Positions 13,631 through 21,964 of a stretch of 37,585 nucleotides of DNA are shown in pieces. Numbering within the stretch: the stretch's first letter is position 1; every line of letters begins with the position of its first letter. Under the pieces are notes generated by a model. The model was not told the DNA's origin and searched no databases. It saw only the letters and a list, made by a program, of their open reading frames with translations. A program made the translations under genes and the position numbers. Origin of the DNA: an uncultured Lachnospiraceae bacterium (GTDB taxonomy: Bacteria > Bacillota > Clostridia > Lachnospirales > Lachnospiraceae); the NCBI GenBank assembly GCA_904395885.1, contig CAJFOF010000057.1, positions 1 to 37,585 of the forward strand. The letters are read 5' to 3'.

Positions 13631-14641
13631 ATGAAACGGGTGATTGCAGTTTATGATGTTGACCCTTTTTATGCAGACCGGTTTGCTAAGGTGGCAAACC
13701 AGAAGGAAACGGTACCGTTCACTGTTATTGCATTTACATCAATTGAGCGGTTAAAGAGGTACATGGAAGAGAATCCGGTTGAAATTTTGTTGGTAGATGT
13801 GGGAGCCAGAGAATTGGTAAAGGATTGCCCGGCCCGTCAGATTCTGACCTTGTCGGATGGGGAGCTGATTCCAGTAGAGAAAGGGCAGGCAAGCATATAC
13901 AAATATCAGTCTGCGGAGGGGATTTTGCGGGAGGTAATGGCCTGCTACTCGGCGGCTCCGGAAACGGAAGCGGCCGTATCGGGAGTGGCAGCAAAGATAA
14001 TCGGCGTATATTCACCGGTGAATCGGTGTTTAAAAACATCCTTCTGCCTGGCTTTAGGACAAATTATGTCCCGGGATCATAAGGTTCTGTATCTTAATTT
14101 AGAGGATTGTTCGGCCTTGGCGAAGCTGATGCCAGAGAGCTTTAAAGGGAATCTGTCAGATGCACTTTATTACTACCGGCAGGGAAATTATAACTGGGTC
14201 AAACTGGCAACTATGGTCTATACGTGGGGAGGACTGGACTATATTGCACCTGCCCGCTATCCGGAGGATCTGGCAAGTGTAACTGCAGAAACAATTACAG
14301 GATTTTTGTCGTGTTTGGCCAGAGAGGGAGTTTATGATGCTGTAATCGTTGATATTGGGCAATTTGGGCGGCTGGCGGCAGAGATTTTGGACATTTGCCA
14401 GACTGTGTATATGCCTGTCAAAGAAGATGTGCTTTCTGCAGCTAAAATTGAAATATTTGAAGAGTACCTGGATGCTTCGGGACGGAAGAATTTGAGGTGT
14501 CAGATTCAAAAATTGAAACTTCCTTACCACAGCAATTTCAGCCGCCGGGAAGACTATTTAGAACAGTTGATATGGGGAGAGCTGGGGGACTATGTGCGTC
14601 GGCTTCTGAAAGGAAAGATCAATGAGCAGGATGCAGGGTAA
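13631..14641 (+). CDS. tadZ: TadZ/CpaE-like pilus localisation ATPase homolog
   Basis: A 336-residue protein with an atypical receiver-like N-terminal domain (about 1-115) lacking the phosphorylation aspartate pattern, followed by a MinD/ParA-type P-loop domain (about 125-310). The Walker A equivalent, VYSPVNRCLKTSF, keeps one Lys-Thr but has lost the deviant first lysine and glycines seen in the family (VYSPVGGVGKTT), so ATP use may be impaired. VIVDIG resembles the Walker B strand. TadZ proteins mark the pole or site where the Tad secretion machine assembles. Its end overlaps tadA by 20 nt, indicating translational coupling. Ribosome site TGGAGGA precedes the ATG. Confidence 0.85.
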   Translation: MKRVIAVYDVDPFYADRFAKVANQKETVPFTVIAFTSIERLKRYMEENPVEILLVDVGARELVKDCPARQILTLSDGELIPVEKGQASIYKYQSAEGILREVMACYSAAPETEAAVSGVAAKIIGVYSPVNRCLKTSFCLALGQIMSRDHKVLYLNLEDCSALAKLMPESFKGNLSDALYYYRQGNYNWVKLATMVYTWGGLDYIAPARYPEDLASVTAETITGFLSCLAREGVYDAVIVDIGQFGRLAAEILDICQTVYMPVKEDVLSAAKIEIFEEYLDASGRKNLRCQIQKLKLPYHSNFSRREDYLEQLIWGELGDYVRRLLKGKINEQDAG

Positions 14642-15890
14642 TTCCCGGGACATGACGGGTAAAGCGGCAGGGATACTGAAGGAAAAGATCATGAGAGTCC
14701 TTCGGGAACAGCCCAGTCTCAGTGACAGCGCGCTGAAAGACGTAATTGATGAAGAAATCTTCAAATACGGGCAAGATATCTATTTGCCTTTGCCGGTCAG
14801 GGAAAAACTCCATCGCAGACTGTTTGACTCTTTTCGGCGCCTGGATATTCTTCAGGAATTAGTAGACGACCCGGACGTGACGGAAATTATGGTAAATGGG
14901 ACAGAAGATATTTTTATTGAGCGGCTGGGTCGTGTTGAGCAGTGGGACGGGCGATTTGAAAGCCTGGAACAACTGGAAGATATGATACAGCAGATTGTCA
15001 GCAGAGTAAACAGGATTGTGAACACAGCATCCCCTATAGTGGATGCAAGGCTGGAGGATGGGTCGAGAGTCCACATTGTCCTGCCGCCAATCGCTATGGA
15101 TGGGCCGGCGATAACGATTCGAAAGTTTCCGGAACCGATTACCATACCCAAATTAGTGAAGTTGGGTTCAATCACCCAGGAGGCAGTTGAATTTTTAGGG
15201 AAACTGGTGGCCTCCGGCTACAATATTTTCATCAGCGGGGGGACGAACTCTGGAAAAAGTACATTTTTAAATGCGCTTTCTGCAATGATCCCTCCTGAAG
15301 AGAGAATCATCACAATCGAGGATTCAGCCGAACTTCAGATACAGCAGATTCCAAATCTGGTGAGACTGGAGACCAGGAATGCCAACAGCGAGGGCCTGGG
15401 GGAGGTGACAGTTCGGGATCTTCTGAAGGCATCTTTGAGAATGAACCCCAGCCGCATAATTGTTGGTGAAGTGCGGGGAGGAGAGGCCCTGGAAATGCTT
15501 CAGGTTATGAATACAGGCCATGACGGGAGCATGTCTACAGGCCACGGAAACAGCCCGCGGGATATGCTCAGCCGCCTGGAAACAATGGTGCTGACGGCGG
15601 CAGATATCCCTCTTATGGCGGTACGCAGCCAGATCAGTTCAGCAATTGACATTCTGATCCATTTAGGCAGGCTTCGGGACAGGAGCAGGCGGGTATTGGC
15701 GATTGAGGAGGTGGGAGGAATAGAAAATGGTGAGATTGCGGTTTATCCCCTGTATCGCTTTGAAGAGAAAAACTCTGAAGGCGGCCGGGAACAGGCAGAA
15801 AGAGAGAGCAAAGCCGTGGAGGGGCAACTTAAAAAAATCGGAGAACTTAAAAATGTATCAAAACTTGCCGCAGCAGGCTATGAGATATGA
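14622..15890 (+). CDS. tadA: TadA/CpaF secretion ATPase
   Basis: The hexameric ATPase that powers Tad pilus assembly at the inner face of the membrane. The 422-residue protein has the N-terminal region ending VTEIMVNGTEDIFIER (about 85-100) and the Walker A GGTNSGKST (about 206-214). Further on are the Asp box IEDSAELQ, the Walker B-like RIIVGEVRGGEAL (about 281-293) and the His box MSTGHGNSPRDML. All ATPase motifs are intact. The start overlaps the tadZ end by 20 nt, and its own end overlaps tadB by 38 nt. GAG-rich purines in the tadZ coding end serve as ribosome site. Confidence 0.96.
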   Translation: MSRMQGNSRDMTGKAAGILKEKIMRVLREQPSLSDSALKDVIDEEIFKYGQDIYLPLPVREKLHRRLFDSFRRLDILQELVDDPDVTEIMVNGTEDIFIERLGRVEQWDGRFESLEQLEDMIQQIVSRVNRIVNTASPIVDARLEDGSRVHIVLPPIAMDGPAITIRKFPEPITIPKLVKLGSITQEAVEFLGKLVASGYNIFISGGTNSGKSTFLNALSAMIPPEERIITIEDSAELQIQQIPNLVRLETRNANSEGLGEVTVRDLLKASLRMNPSRIIVGEVRGGEALEMLQVMNTGHDGSMSTGHGNSPRDMLSRLETMVLTAADIPLMAVRSQISSAIDILIHLGRLRDRSRRVLAIEEVGGIENGEIAVYPLYRFEEKNSEGGREQAERESKAVEGQLKKIGELKNVSKLAAAGYEI

Positions 15891-16620
15891 CCGATATCGC
15901 CTTCGCCCGGGGCAGTGGGCATTGCTTACCTTAACAGGGCTTGGCATCTGTGCGGCGATCGCCTATACATTCTACCGGAGCCTGGCGGCATTTGCGGTAC
16001 TGGTTCCCTTTGGTTTCGCCTATCCATTCTGGCATAAAAAGGCATTGTGCAGAAAGAGAAAAGAAACTCTGAGGAGTGAATTTAAAGAGGGGATTCTGAT
16101 ACTGGCTGCTCTGCTGGGAGCCGGATATTCCATGGAGAATGCTTTGGAGGCGGGAGAGGCAGAGCTGAGGGCGTTGTATGGTCCTCAGGGAATGCTGGTA
16201 AGAGAATTTGACTATATGGCAAAGCAAGTCAGACTGAATTGTACAGTGGAGCAGGCCTTAAGGGATTTTTCTGAAAGAAGCGGGATAGAAGAAATTTCCA
16301 GTTTTACTCAGGTATTTATGGTAGCAAAGAGGAGCGGAGGAGACATGGTCGCAATTATGAATCGAACGGCGGAATCGATTCGGGACAAAATACAAGTTTA
16401 CGAAGAAATCCAAACCTTGACGGCGTCCAGGAGATTTGAACAGAAAATTATGAATTTACTTCCTTTTCTGATTATTTTGTATGTAGACCTTACTTCTCCG
16501 GGGTTTTTTGATCAGATGTATACTACTGTCCTTGGAAGAATCGTGATGTCTGGCTGTCTGGCAATCTACGGAGCAGCTTACTGGATATCGGGAAAGATAC
16601 TGGACATCACAGTTTCCTGA
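15853..16620 (+). CDS. tadB: TadB-like type II secretion F-domain membrane protein
   Basis: A 255-residue membrane platform protein. Two hydrophobic segments near the N-terminus (about 25-60) precede a cytosolic T2SSF domain (about 75-205, with LAALLGAGYSMENAL and MVAKRSGGDMVAIMNRTAESI) and a C-terminal pair of membrane segments. It would form, with TadC, the membrane ring on which TadA acts. The ATG at 15853 is chosen because a GGAG purine site precedes it and the predicted N-terminus suits the family; the frame stays open further upstream inside tadA. The long 38-nt overlap with tadA implies coupled translation. Confidence 0.9.
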   Translation: MYQNLPQQAMRYDRYRLRPGQWALLTLTGLGICAAIAYTFYRSLAAFAVLVPFGFAYPFWHKKALCRKRKETLRSEFKEGILILAALLGAGYSMENALEAGEAELRALYGPQGMLVREFDYMAKQVRLNCTVEQALRDFSERSGIEEISSFTQVFMVAKRSGGDMVAIMNRTAESIRDKIQVYEEIQTLTASRRFEQKIMNLLPFLIILYVDLTSPGFFDQMYTTVLGRIVMSGCLAIYGAAYWISGKILDITVS

Positions 16621-16693
16621 ACTTTGAAACAGGAATTCGGGAAAGTACAGGCCTGGGAAAGGCGGGCGGGAAGAAAGGAGTGGATGGAAAAAG

Positions 16694-17959
16694 ATGGGAG
16701 GACCGGCTGCTGCAGATAAAGGCAGACGCGTTGTAAAAAAGAAGGCCTATTTCAAGAAAGAACAAGCAGCTTGTATTGCAGCTTCGCTGGTTCTGTTCGG
16801 AATTGCCCAATGGATGAATGGAGAGCAGTCTGTGGCAGACGGAGCGGTAAAAAGAGGGAACCCGGGATCCGGCGAGGTACAGTATGAGTTTTTGGTAAAA
16901 GGGCTTGCTGAGGAGGAAGTTCCTATTGAGGTTTCGGTTAACAGCAGAAGACCGGGAAAAGCGGAGGCCAGAGAAAACCGAAGGCAAGTCATGGAACAAC
17001 TGCCGGATTTGATACTACAGGAGAACCTGTCTTTGCAGGAGGTGCGGTCAGACCTGAATTTGATCACCAGAATAGAAGAAAGCGGAATGGAACTCCAATG
17101 GGAATCTGACAACCCTGAAAAGATAGACAGTTTTGGAAGAGTCTATAACCAGAATATAGAGGAAAACGGCGAAACCGTGTGTCTGACGGTTACGATTTCA
17201 GATGAAACAGGAGAAAGCACATTTCAGCTTCCCGTAAGGCTTCTGCCACCGGCTTATACACAGGAACAGCAGAAGATTCTAGAGTTATCTCAGCAAATAT
17301 CAGATGCAGAGGAGGACAGTCGAGAAGAAGATTATCTGATTCTTCCGAAAAAGTTCAACGGAGCTGACTTATCCTACCGCATCAGACCGGACAGAAGTAC
17401 TTGGCTGATTCTGATTATGGGAGTTGCTGCGGCTATCCTCTACGGGCTGGAAGAACCAGTGAGGCAGAATGAGCGGGAGAAAAAGAGAAAAGAACTTCTT
17501 ATGCTGGAATATTCGGAATTAGTATCCAAACTGCAGATCTATCTGGGAGCTGGTATGACGGTTCGGACGGCATGGGAGAGAATGGCAAAGGATTATCAGG
17601 AACAGTTGTCCAGGACTGACCGAAAAGAGAAGAAACCGGTTTATGAGGAAGTTCTGCGAACTTGCACAGATTTTAACAGAGGAATTTCAGAAAGCGAGGC
17701 GTTCCGGCAATTTGGAAGACGTTGCGGCTTGCGGCCCTATCTGAAATTAAGCAGCTTGCTGGAACAAAACCGAAAAACCGGCTTGAAGAATCTTCGCCAG
17801 ATGCTGGATGATGATGTTGCCGATGCGTTTGAAGAGAGAAAAAATCTGGCGAAAAAGCAGGGGGAGGAGGCTGGAACTAAGCTGCTGCTGCCAATGTTTA
17901 TGCTGCTGGCCATTGTTATGGTAATCGTAGTGGTTCCGGCATTTATGAGTCTTTATTAG
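16694..17959 (+). CDS. tadC: TadC-like F-domain protein with extracytoplasmic Ig-like insert
   Basis: A 421-residue protein, longer than the usual TadC of about 300. An N-terminal membrane segment (about 24-40) is followed by some 190 residues predicted outside the membrane. Within this, about 110-185 resembles the atrophied bacterial Ig domain pattern (LQWESDNPEKIDSFGRV, then LTVTISDETGE). A second membrane segment (about 236-252) leads to a T2SSF domain (about 265-400, LEYSELVSKLQIYLGAGMTV) and a last membrane helix (about 397-419). The F domain is the platform partner of TadB. The ribosome site AAAGGAG is 13 nt before the ATG at 16694; a closer ATG at 16684 is out of frame and gives 11 residues only. 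Confidence 0.85.
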   Translation: MGGPAAADKGRRVVKKKAYFKKEQAACIAASLVLFGIAQWMNGEQSVADGAVKRGNPGSGEVQYEFLVKGLAEEEVPIEVSVNSRRPGKAEARENRRQVMEQLPDLILQENLSLQEVRSDLNLITRIEESGMELQWESDNPEKIDSFGRVYNQNIEENGETVCLTVTISDETGESTFQLPVRLLPPAYTQEQQKILELSQQISDAEEDSREEDYLILPKKFNGADLSYRIRPDRSTWLILIMGVAAAILYGLEEPVRQNEREKKRKELLMLEYSELVSKLQIYLGAGMTVRTAWERMAKDYQEQLSRTDRKEKKPVYEEVLRTCTDFNRGISESEAFRQFGRRCGLRPYLKLSSLLEQNRKTGLKNLRQMLDDDVADAFEERKNLAKKQGEEAGTKLLLPMFMLLAIVMVIVVVPAFMSLY

Positions 17960-17985
17960 TCTATAAATTTTGCGGGGGTGAAACA

Positions 17986-18165
17986 TTGAAAATTCGACAC
18001 GAGCTGGAAAAATGGTTTGAGGAAGAAGACGGAATAGGAGTTATTGAGGTTGTACTGATATTGGTGGTCTTGATCGGGCTGGTAATTATTTTTAAAAAGC
18101 AGATCACAACCCTTTTAAACAACGTATTTAAAGAAATCAACAGCCAATCGAAAGAGGTGTATTAG
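17986..18165 (+). CDS. flp: Flp1-like type IVb pilin
   Basis: A 59-residue prepilin starting at TTG 17986, with purine-rich GGGGGTG 5 nt upstream. After a charged leader (about 16 residues, ending EEEDG) comes IGVIEVVLILVVLIGLVIIF. Cleavage after the Gly would leave Glu at position +5, the hallmark recognised by prepilin peptidases. The hydrophobic helix would pack in the pilus core, and a short polar tail follows. This is the best candidate for the major pilin of the system. Its TAG stop overlaps the GTG start of the next gene by one base. It is short and has a TTG start, so it is easily missed in annotation. Confidence 0.88.
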   Translation: MKIRHELEKWFEEEDGIGVIEVVLILVVLIGLVIIFKKQITTLLNNVFKEINSQSKEVY

Positions 18166-20099
18166 TGAAGGCAGGGGGACAGATTACCGTATTCATAAGT
18201 CTGATTCTAGTATGTATATTGGCGCTGATTTGCGGTCTTTTGGAATCGGCCAGGATGGCTGGAGCCAGATATTATCTGCAAATATCAGCCGTTTCTTCTC
18301 TGGACTCGGTTATGAGCCAGTATTATAGGCCGCTGTGGGATCAATATAGAATTTTTGGCCTGGCGTACTCTGAGGAAGCAGCAATAGAAAACGAGTTCAT
18401 GCGCTTTTTACAATATTATTCAGAGACTGATAATTGGTATCCTATGGAGCCGGAACGTGTCAGCCTGAAAGATACGGTTCATTTGACGGACGGAAATGGT
18501 CAGTACCTGGAAGCAGAAATATTAGATTTTATGAGATACGGAATCTGGACCCAAGGGCCAGATACAGATTTGATTCTGGAGACAGAAGCAGCCGTACGTG
18601 AGGCGAAATCCGTTAATGAAGTTTCAAAGCAGATGGAAGGTCAGAGCAAAGCGGCATGGGAGATAGAACGAATATTAGAGGAACTACAGGAAACCTTAAA
18701 GCAGCAGGAGAACTTTTGCAGAGAAGCGGGGGAAGCTTTAAACAGTGGAGATGGACAAGAATTTTGGAAGGCATCTGAAAAGCTGGTAGGTTGTCTGGAA
18801 CGTGTGCCAAAGTTGGTGGAGGAGTATGGAGAGAAAGCAGATAGATTAGGGCGGCAGATGGAAGAGGTGAAAACAGATTATGAAAAAAGGCAGGGCGACA
18901 TTAGCGGGAATATGCAGGAAATCATTGACAGAGAATTCCAACGTTATGACACCTATACGGAAGAAGACGGTGAGAGGCGAATGGAAGTGGAAAGCCTCAC
19001 AGAACTGGCATATCAGCAAAAGGAATTGGTGTTGGAGGCTATGGAGGCAGCAGCGGAGGTAGAAATACAGATTCGGCAGTGGGAGTCAGCGGAGGAAGAA
19101 GGCGAGCTGGACGAAGATGCTTTATGGGATTCTGTAAGAAACATTTTTTCAAATTATCAGATACTGGAATTGACATGCTCTCTGGGAGGAGAGGACAGGG
19201 AATCGGAAGGAATTTTGAACCGAATCAGGCGGGGTGCAGATTCAGCTCTCCTTGAGATGGTATTGCCGGAGAATACTGAGGTATCGGAAGTTATTTTGCC
19301 AAAATCCGGTCTCCCTTCTGATGAGAGGATGGATGGAGAAGGCGATATGCAAAGAGAATCAAGGGTCTTAGGGGTGAATGGGGTTGCAGATAAAGTGTTA
19401 TATATAGAATACTGTGAGAAATTTTTTGGAGATTTTTGCAATAAAGAAGAGGGAAAGCTCCAGTATGCACTGGAATACCTGATTCATGGCAACCGAATCG
19501 ATCAAAGAAATCTGGCAGACTGCGTCAAACAGCTTTTGGCGGTCAGAGAGGGGCTGAACTTCATTGCAATTTTGACCGACTCACAAAAACGACAGGAAGC
19601 CGAGGGCCTGGCGGCTGCTATGGTAGGAGGGACAGGATTTCTGCCGCTTATTGGAATTACGGCTTTTTTTATCATGGGGATCTGGGCTCTGGGAGAGGCG
19701 CTGGTGGACGTGAAGACACTTTTATCGGGAGGGAACGTCCCGATATGGAAAAACAGCAGTTCCTGGAACTTAAGCTTGGAAGGCCTTCTGGATATTGGCC
19801 GAAACGGGACGGTTCCTCTTGGAAAAAATGACGAAGGTGTAAATTACACCGGGTATTTGAAATTTTTCTTGTTTTTAATGCCGGTAGATACCGTTGATTA
19901 CAGGATGATGGATCTGATACAGACAAGGCTGGCAGAAGATACACCGGGATTTCGGATGGATCACTGTGCATATCAGGTGGATATAACGGCTGAAGTTTGT
20001 GGAAAACATGTTTTTAGTTCGCTGGAACTGTTGAAAAGTGTAATTGGAACAGGGAGAAAAACTTACTTATACAGTACAGACGTCTGTAAAGCATACTAA
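18165..20099 (+). CDS. DUF5702 family Tad-locus protein (TadG-like)
   Basis: A 644-residue membrane-anchored protein starting at GTG 18165 (AGAGGTG 9 nt upstream). The N-terminal hydrophobic helix GGQITVFISLILVCILALICGL (split here at QITVFISLILVCILALI) looks like a pseudopilin or TadG signal anchor. The middle (about 150-330) is Glu/Lys-rich and likely coiled coil. A second hydrophobic segment lies near 495-520. N-termini of this kind, GxxTVFLSLIL...LLESAR, are typical of DUF5702 proteins in Clostridia Tad clusters. Function is unknown; by analogy with TadG it may be a minor pilin or an anchor linking pilus and wall. Position within the overlapping operon supports this. Confidence 0.78.
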   Translation: MKAGGQITVFISLILVCILALICGLLESARMAGARYYLQISAVSSLDSVMSQYYRPLWDQYRIFGLAYSEEAAIENEFMRFLQYYSETDNWYPMEPERVSLKDTVHLTDGNGQYLEAEILDFMRYGIWTQGPDTDLILETEAAVREAKSVNEVSKQMEGQSKAAWEIERILEELQETLKQQENFCREAGEALNSGDGQEFWKASEKLVGCLERVPKLVEEYGEKADRLGRQMEEVKTDYEKRQGDISGNMQEIIDREFQRYDTYTEEDGERRMEVESLTELAYQQKELVLEAMEAAAEVEIQIRQWESAEEEGELDEDALWDSVRNIFSNYQILELTCSLGGEDRESEGILNRIRRGADSALLEMVLPENTEVSEVILPKSGLPSDERMDGEGDMQRESRVLGVNGVADKVLYIEYCEKFFGDFCNKEEGKLQYALEYLIHGNRIDQRNLADCVKQLLAVREGLNFIAILTDSQKRQEAEGLAAAMVGGTGFLPLIGITAFFIMGIWALGEALVDVKTLLSGGNVPIWKNSSSWNLSLEGLLDIGRNGTVPLGKNDEGVNYTGYLKFFLFLMPVDTVDYRMMDLIQTRLAEDTPGFRMDHCAYQVDITAEVCGKHVFSSLELLKSVIGTGRKTYLYSTDVCKAY

Positions 20100-20132
20100 A
20101 ATGGATCGCAATGAGCAGAAAGGAGGATGACC

Positions 20133-21089
20133 ATGCCCTTTTTCCCGGCTATTGACCAATATGAAAATAGAATAAAGAATCAAACAGCTAATAAAAAAAG
20201 AATAAGGCGAAAAAGCGCAACTCTCCAAGTACGGCCCCTTTTGGCAGGATTCATCCGTTTCCGTGGAAAAAGGGTGTGGTCATCCTCCTTAAAACCGACA
20301 AAGAAAAAATCTGGTTCCAAACAAATAATTGCAAGAGGGAGTATGGCTGTAGAAGCATCGATTTCATTAAGTTTATTTGTATTTGCAGCCGTATGCATGG
20401 CGATGCCTATGAAAATGATGGACAGACAACGGCAGATACAGGCGATCACAGAAACGGTTTGTAAAAGATACAGTCAGTATGCTTACCTTGGAGCAGGTGA
20501 TAATGGAATGGAGATCGGGACAGAATTGCTAGGAAGCAGTCAGATAAAAGGAAAAATAAACCAAGAAGGAATTAGAGCCCTTTCCTTTCGGAAAAGCAGC
20601 GTATTGAAAGACGGTGAAACGATTAACTTTACCTTAAATTATGACATGGAGCTGCCATTTTCTATATTGGGTCTCCATGCAATTCCTATGGAAGTTCGCA
20701 GTATCCGACGAGCTTGGATAGGAAGTACAGGGATTTTGGGTTTTGAAAGAACACAATCAGAAGAAGGCAGCCTATCCGGAAAAGAGGAAATTGTATATAT
20801 AGGAAGAAACAGCACCAGATATCACAAAACACGAGGCTGTCATTATCTTTCAAATGAACTGCAGCCTGTCTTGTATGATAGTTTGGAAACTTACCGCAAC
20901 GGGAGCGGGGCCAGGTACGGGCCATGCCATGTCTGTGGAAAAGGAGCGGGAAGTGGAACTACTGTCTACATAATGCCCAGCGGAGAAAGCTATCATACAG
21001 ACTGGAGCTGTTCCGCAATTATTTCATATGTGGAAGCGGTGCCGCTTTCGCAGGTAGAATCTTTGGGAAAATGTTCTTATTGCTGGTAG
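20133..21089 (+). CDS. TadE-like pseudopilin with two C-terminal Cys/His repeats
   Basis: A 318-residue protein. A long basic leader (about 69 residues) ends in ARG, followed by SMAVEASISLSLFVFAAVC, a class III prepilin/TadE helix with Glu at +5 after Gly69. A beta-rich middle region follows. The C-terminal quarter has two similar units of the form YH....C..(L/I)...C..C: the first with YHKTRGC and PCHVC, the second with YHTDWSC and KCSYC. They resemble small metal-binding modules. The start at 20133 is set by AGGAGG 6 nt upstream; an in-frame ATG at 20127 overlaps that site. It lies between the DUF5702 gene and the second prepilin peptidase. Confidence 0.78.
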   Translation: MPFFPAIDQYENRIKNQTANKKRIRRKSATLQVRPLLAGFIRFRGKRVWSSSLKPTKKKSGSKQIIARGSMAVEASISLSLFVFAAVCMAMPMKMMDRQRQIQAITETVCKRYSQYAYLGAGDNGMEIGTELLGSSQIKGKINQEGIRALSFRKSSVLKDGETINFTLNYDMELPFSILGLHAIPMEVRSIRRAWIGSTGILGFERTQSEEGSLSGKEEIVYIGRNSTRYHKTRGCHYLSNELQPVLYDSLETYRNGSGARYGPCHVCGKGAGSGTTVYIMPSGESYHTDWSCSAIISYVEAVPLSQVESLGKCSYCW

Positions 21090-21098
21090 GAGGGCTCC

Positions 21099-21578
21099 AT
21101 GGGAATTTTGATATTTTTGCTGGCAGCAGCAATCTATGACTGGAAGTACCGATTCATACCTGGATGGCTGTATGTGGCGGCAGCAATAGAAGCTGTCTTA
21201 TGGAGGGGAATCTGTCAGATAGGAAAAGAAGGTATTTGGGAAGCAGAACAGATTAGAAAATTTATTCGTGGCCCTGCGTCCGATCTGTCTTTTGGCGAAA
21301 TATGCGGAGGGGTTGGAATTGGTCTCCTATTGCTTTTTATTTCTAAAAAGAGCGATGGTGCGATAGGAAAGGGCGATGGACTGACATTTATGATTACAGG
21401 AATTTACTTAGGCCTGTGGAGAAATTTGTGCCTTCTGTGGTTCAGTCTGATCTTATGCAGCCTTTGGGGAGCCGGTTTAATGGTAATAGGCCGCATGGGA
21501 TGGAAGCAAGTTAAAAAGAAAGAATTGCCATTTTTACCCTTTGTTTTTCCAGTGGGGGTATGGCTGACGATCCTATGA
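21099..21578 (+). CDS. prepilin peptidase, A24 family (second copy)
   Basis: A 159-residue membrane protease. Both catalytic aspartates are visible: AIYDWKYRFIPG near residue 13 and the GxGD motif in AIGKGDGLTF near residue 93. It is distinct in sequence from the first A24 peptidase at 13034, so this operon has two. It may process the adjacent TadE-like pseudopilins while the first handles the Flp pilin; that division is inferred. Ribosome site TAGGAGGG is 6-7 nt upstream of the ATG, and the gene starts 9 nt after the preceding stop. Confidence 0.88.
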   Translation: MGILIFLLAAAIYDWKYRFIPGWLYVAAAIEAVLWRGICQIGKEGIWEAEQIRKFIRGPASDLSFGEICGGVGIGLLLLFISKKSDGAIGKGDGLTFMITGIYLGLWRNLCLLWFSLILCSLWGAGLMVIGRMGWKQVKKKELPFLPFVFPVGVWLTIL

Positions 21579-21589
21579 GGAGGAAATTT

Positions 21590-21964
21590 GTGGTCTATAA
21601 AGGGAGCTATACGGTAGAGGCGGCAGCAGTAATGGGGATTTTTTGCTTTTTAATTGTGAGCCTGATTCAGGAGATTTATCAGATGCGTGACATAACAGTT
21701 GGAATGATGGCGCTCCACGAAGCTGTTGAGAAGGCTGATTCTGGAGGAGAGGACCGGGAAGTGGATGAAAACGGAAAAGAAATTTCTCTTGGTAATTTCC
21801 GGATTTTTTTAGAGGAAGATGGGGAAGTGATTTCAGGAACGGTAGAAGCGGGTATACGGAAAAAAGCATGGAAAGGCCAGATTGAAACAGAAATTTTTCG
21901 GCCAGAGAGATTTATAAGGAGAGCAGAAGCAGTGAGGCAGTTGGGGGATAGAGATGGAAGTTAG
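21590..21964 (+). CDS. TadE-like pseudopilin
   Basis: A 124-residue minor pilin. The leader is only five residues (M-VYKG) and is followed by SYTVEAAAVMGIFCFLIVSLI. Cleavage after Gly5 leaves Glu at +5, the class III prepilin pattern. The C-terminal part is charged. The GTG at 21590 is chosen because AGGAGG at 21578-21583 sits 6 nt upstream. In-frame ATGs at 21560 and 21575 lie inside or at the end of the previous gene and lack ribosome sites. Its end overlaps the FHA gene by 11 nt. Confidence 0.8.
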   Translation: MVYKGSYTVEAAAVMGIFCFLIVSLIQEIYQMRDITVGMMALHEAVEKADSGGEDREVDENGKEISLGNFRIFLEEDGEVISGTVEAGIRKKAWKGQIETEIFRPERFIRRAEAVRQLGDRDGS

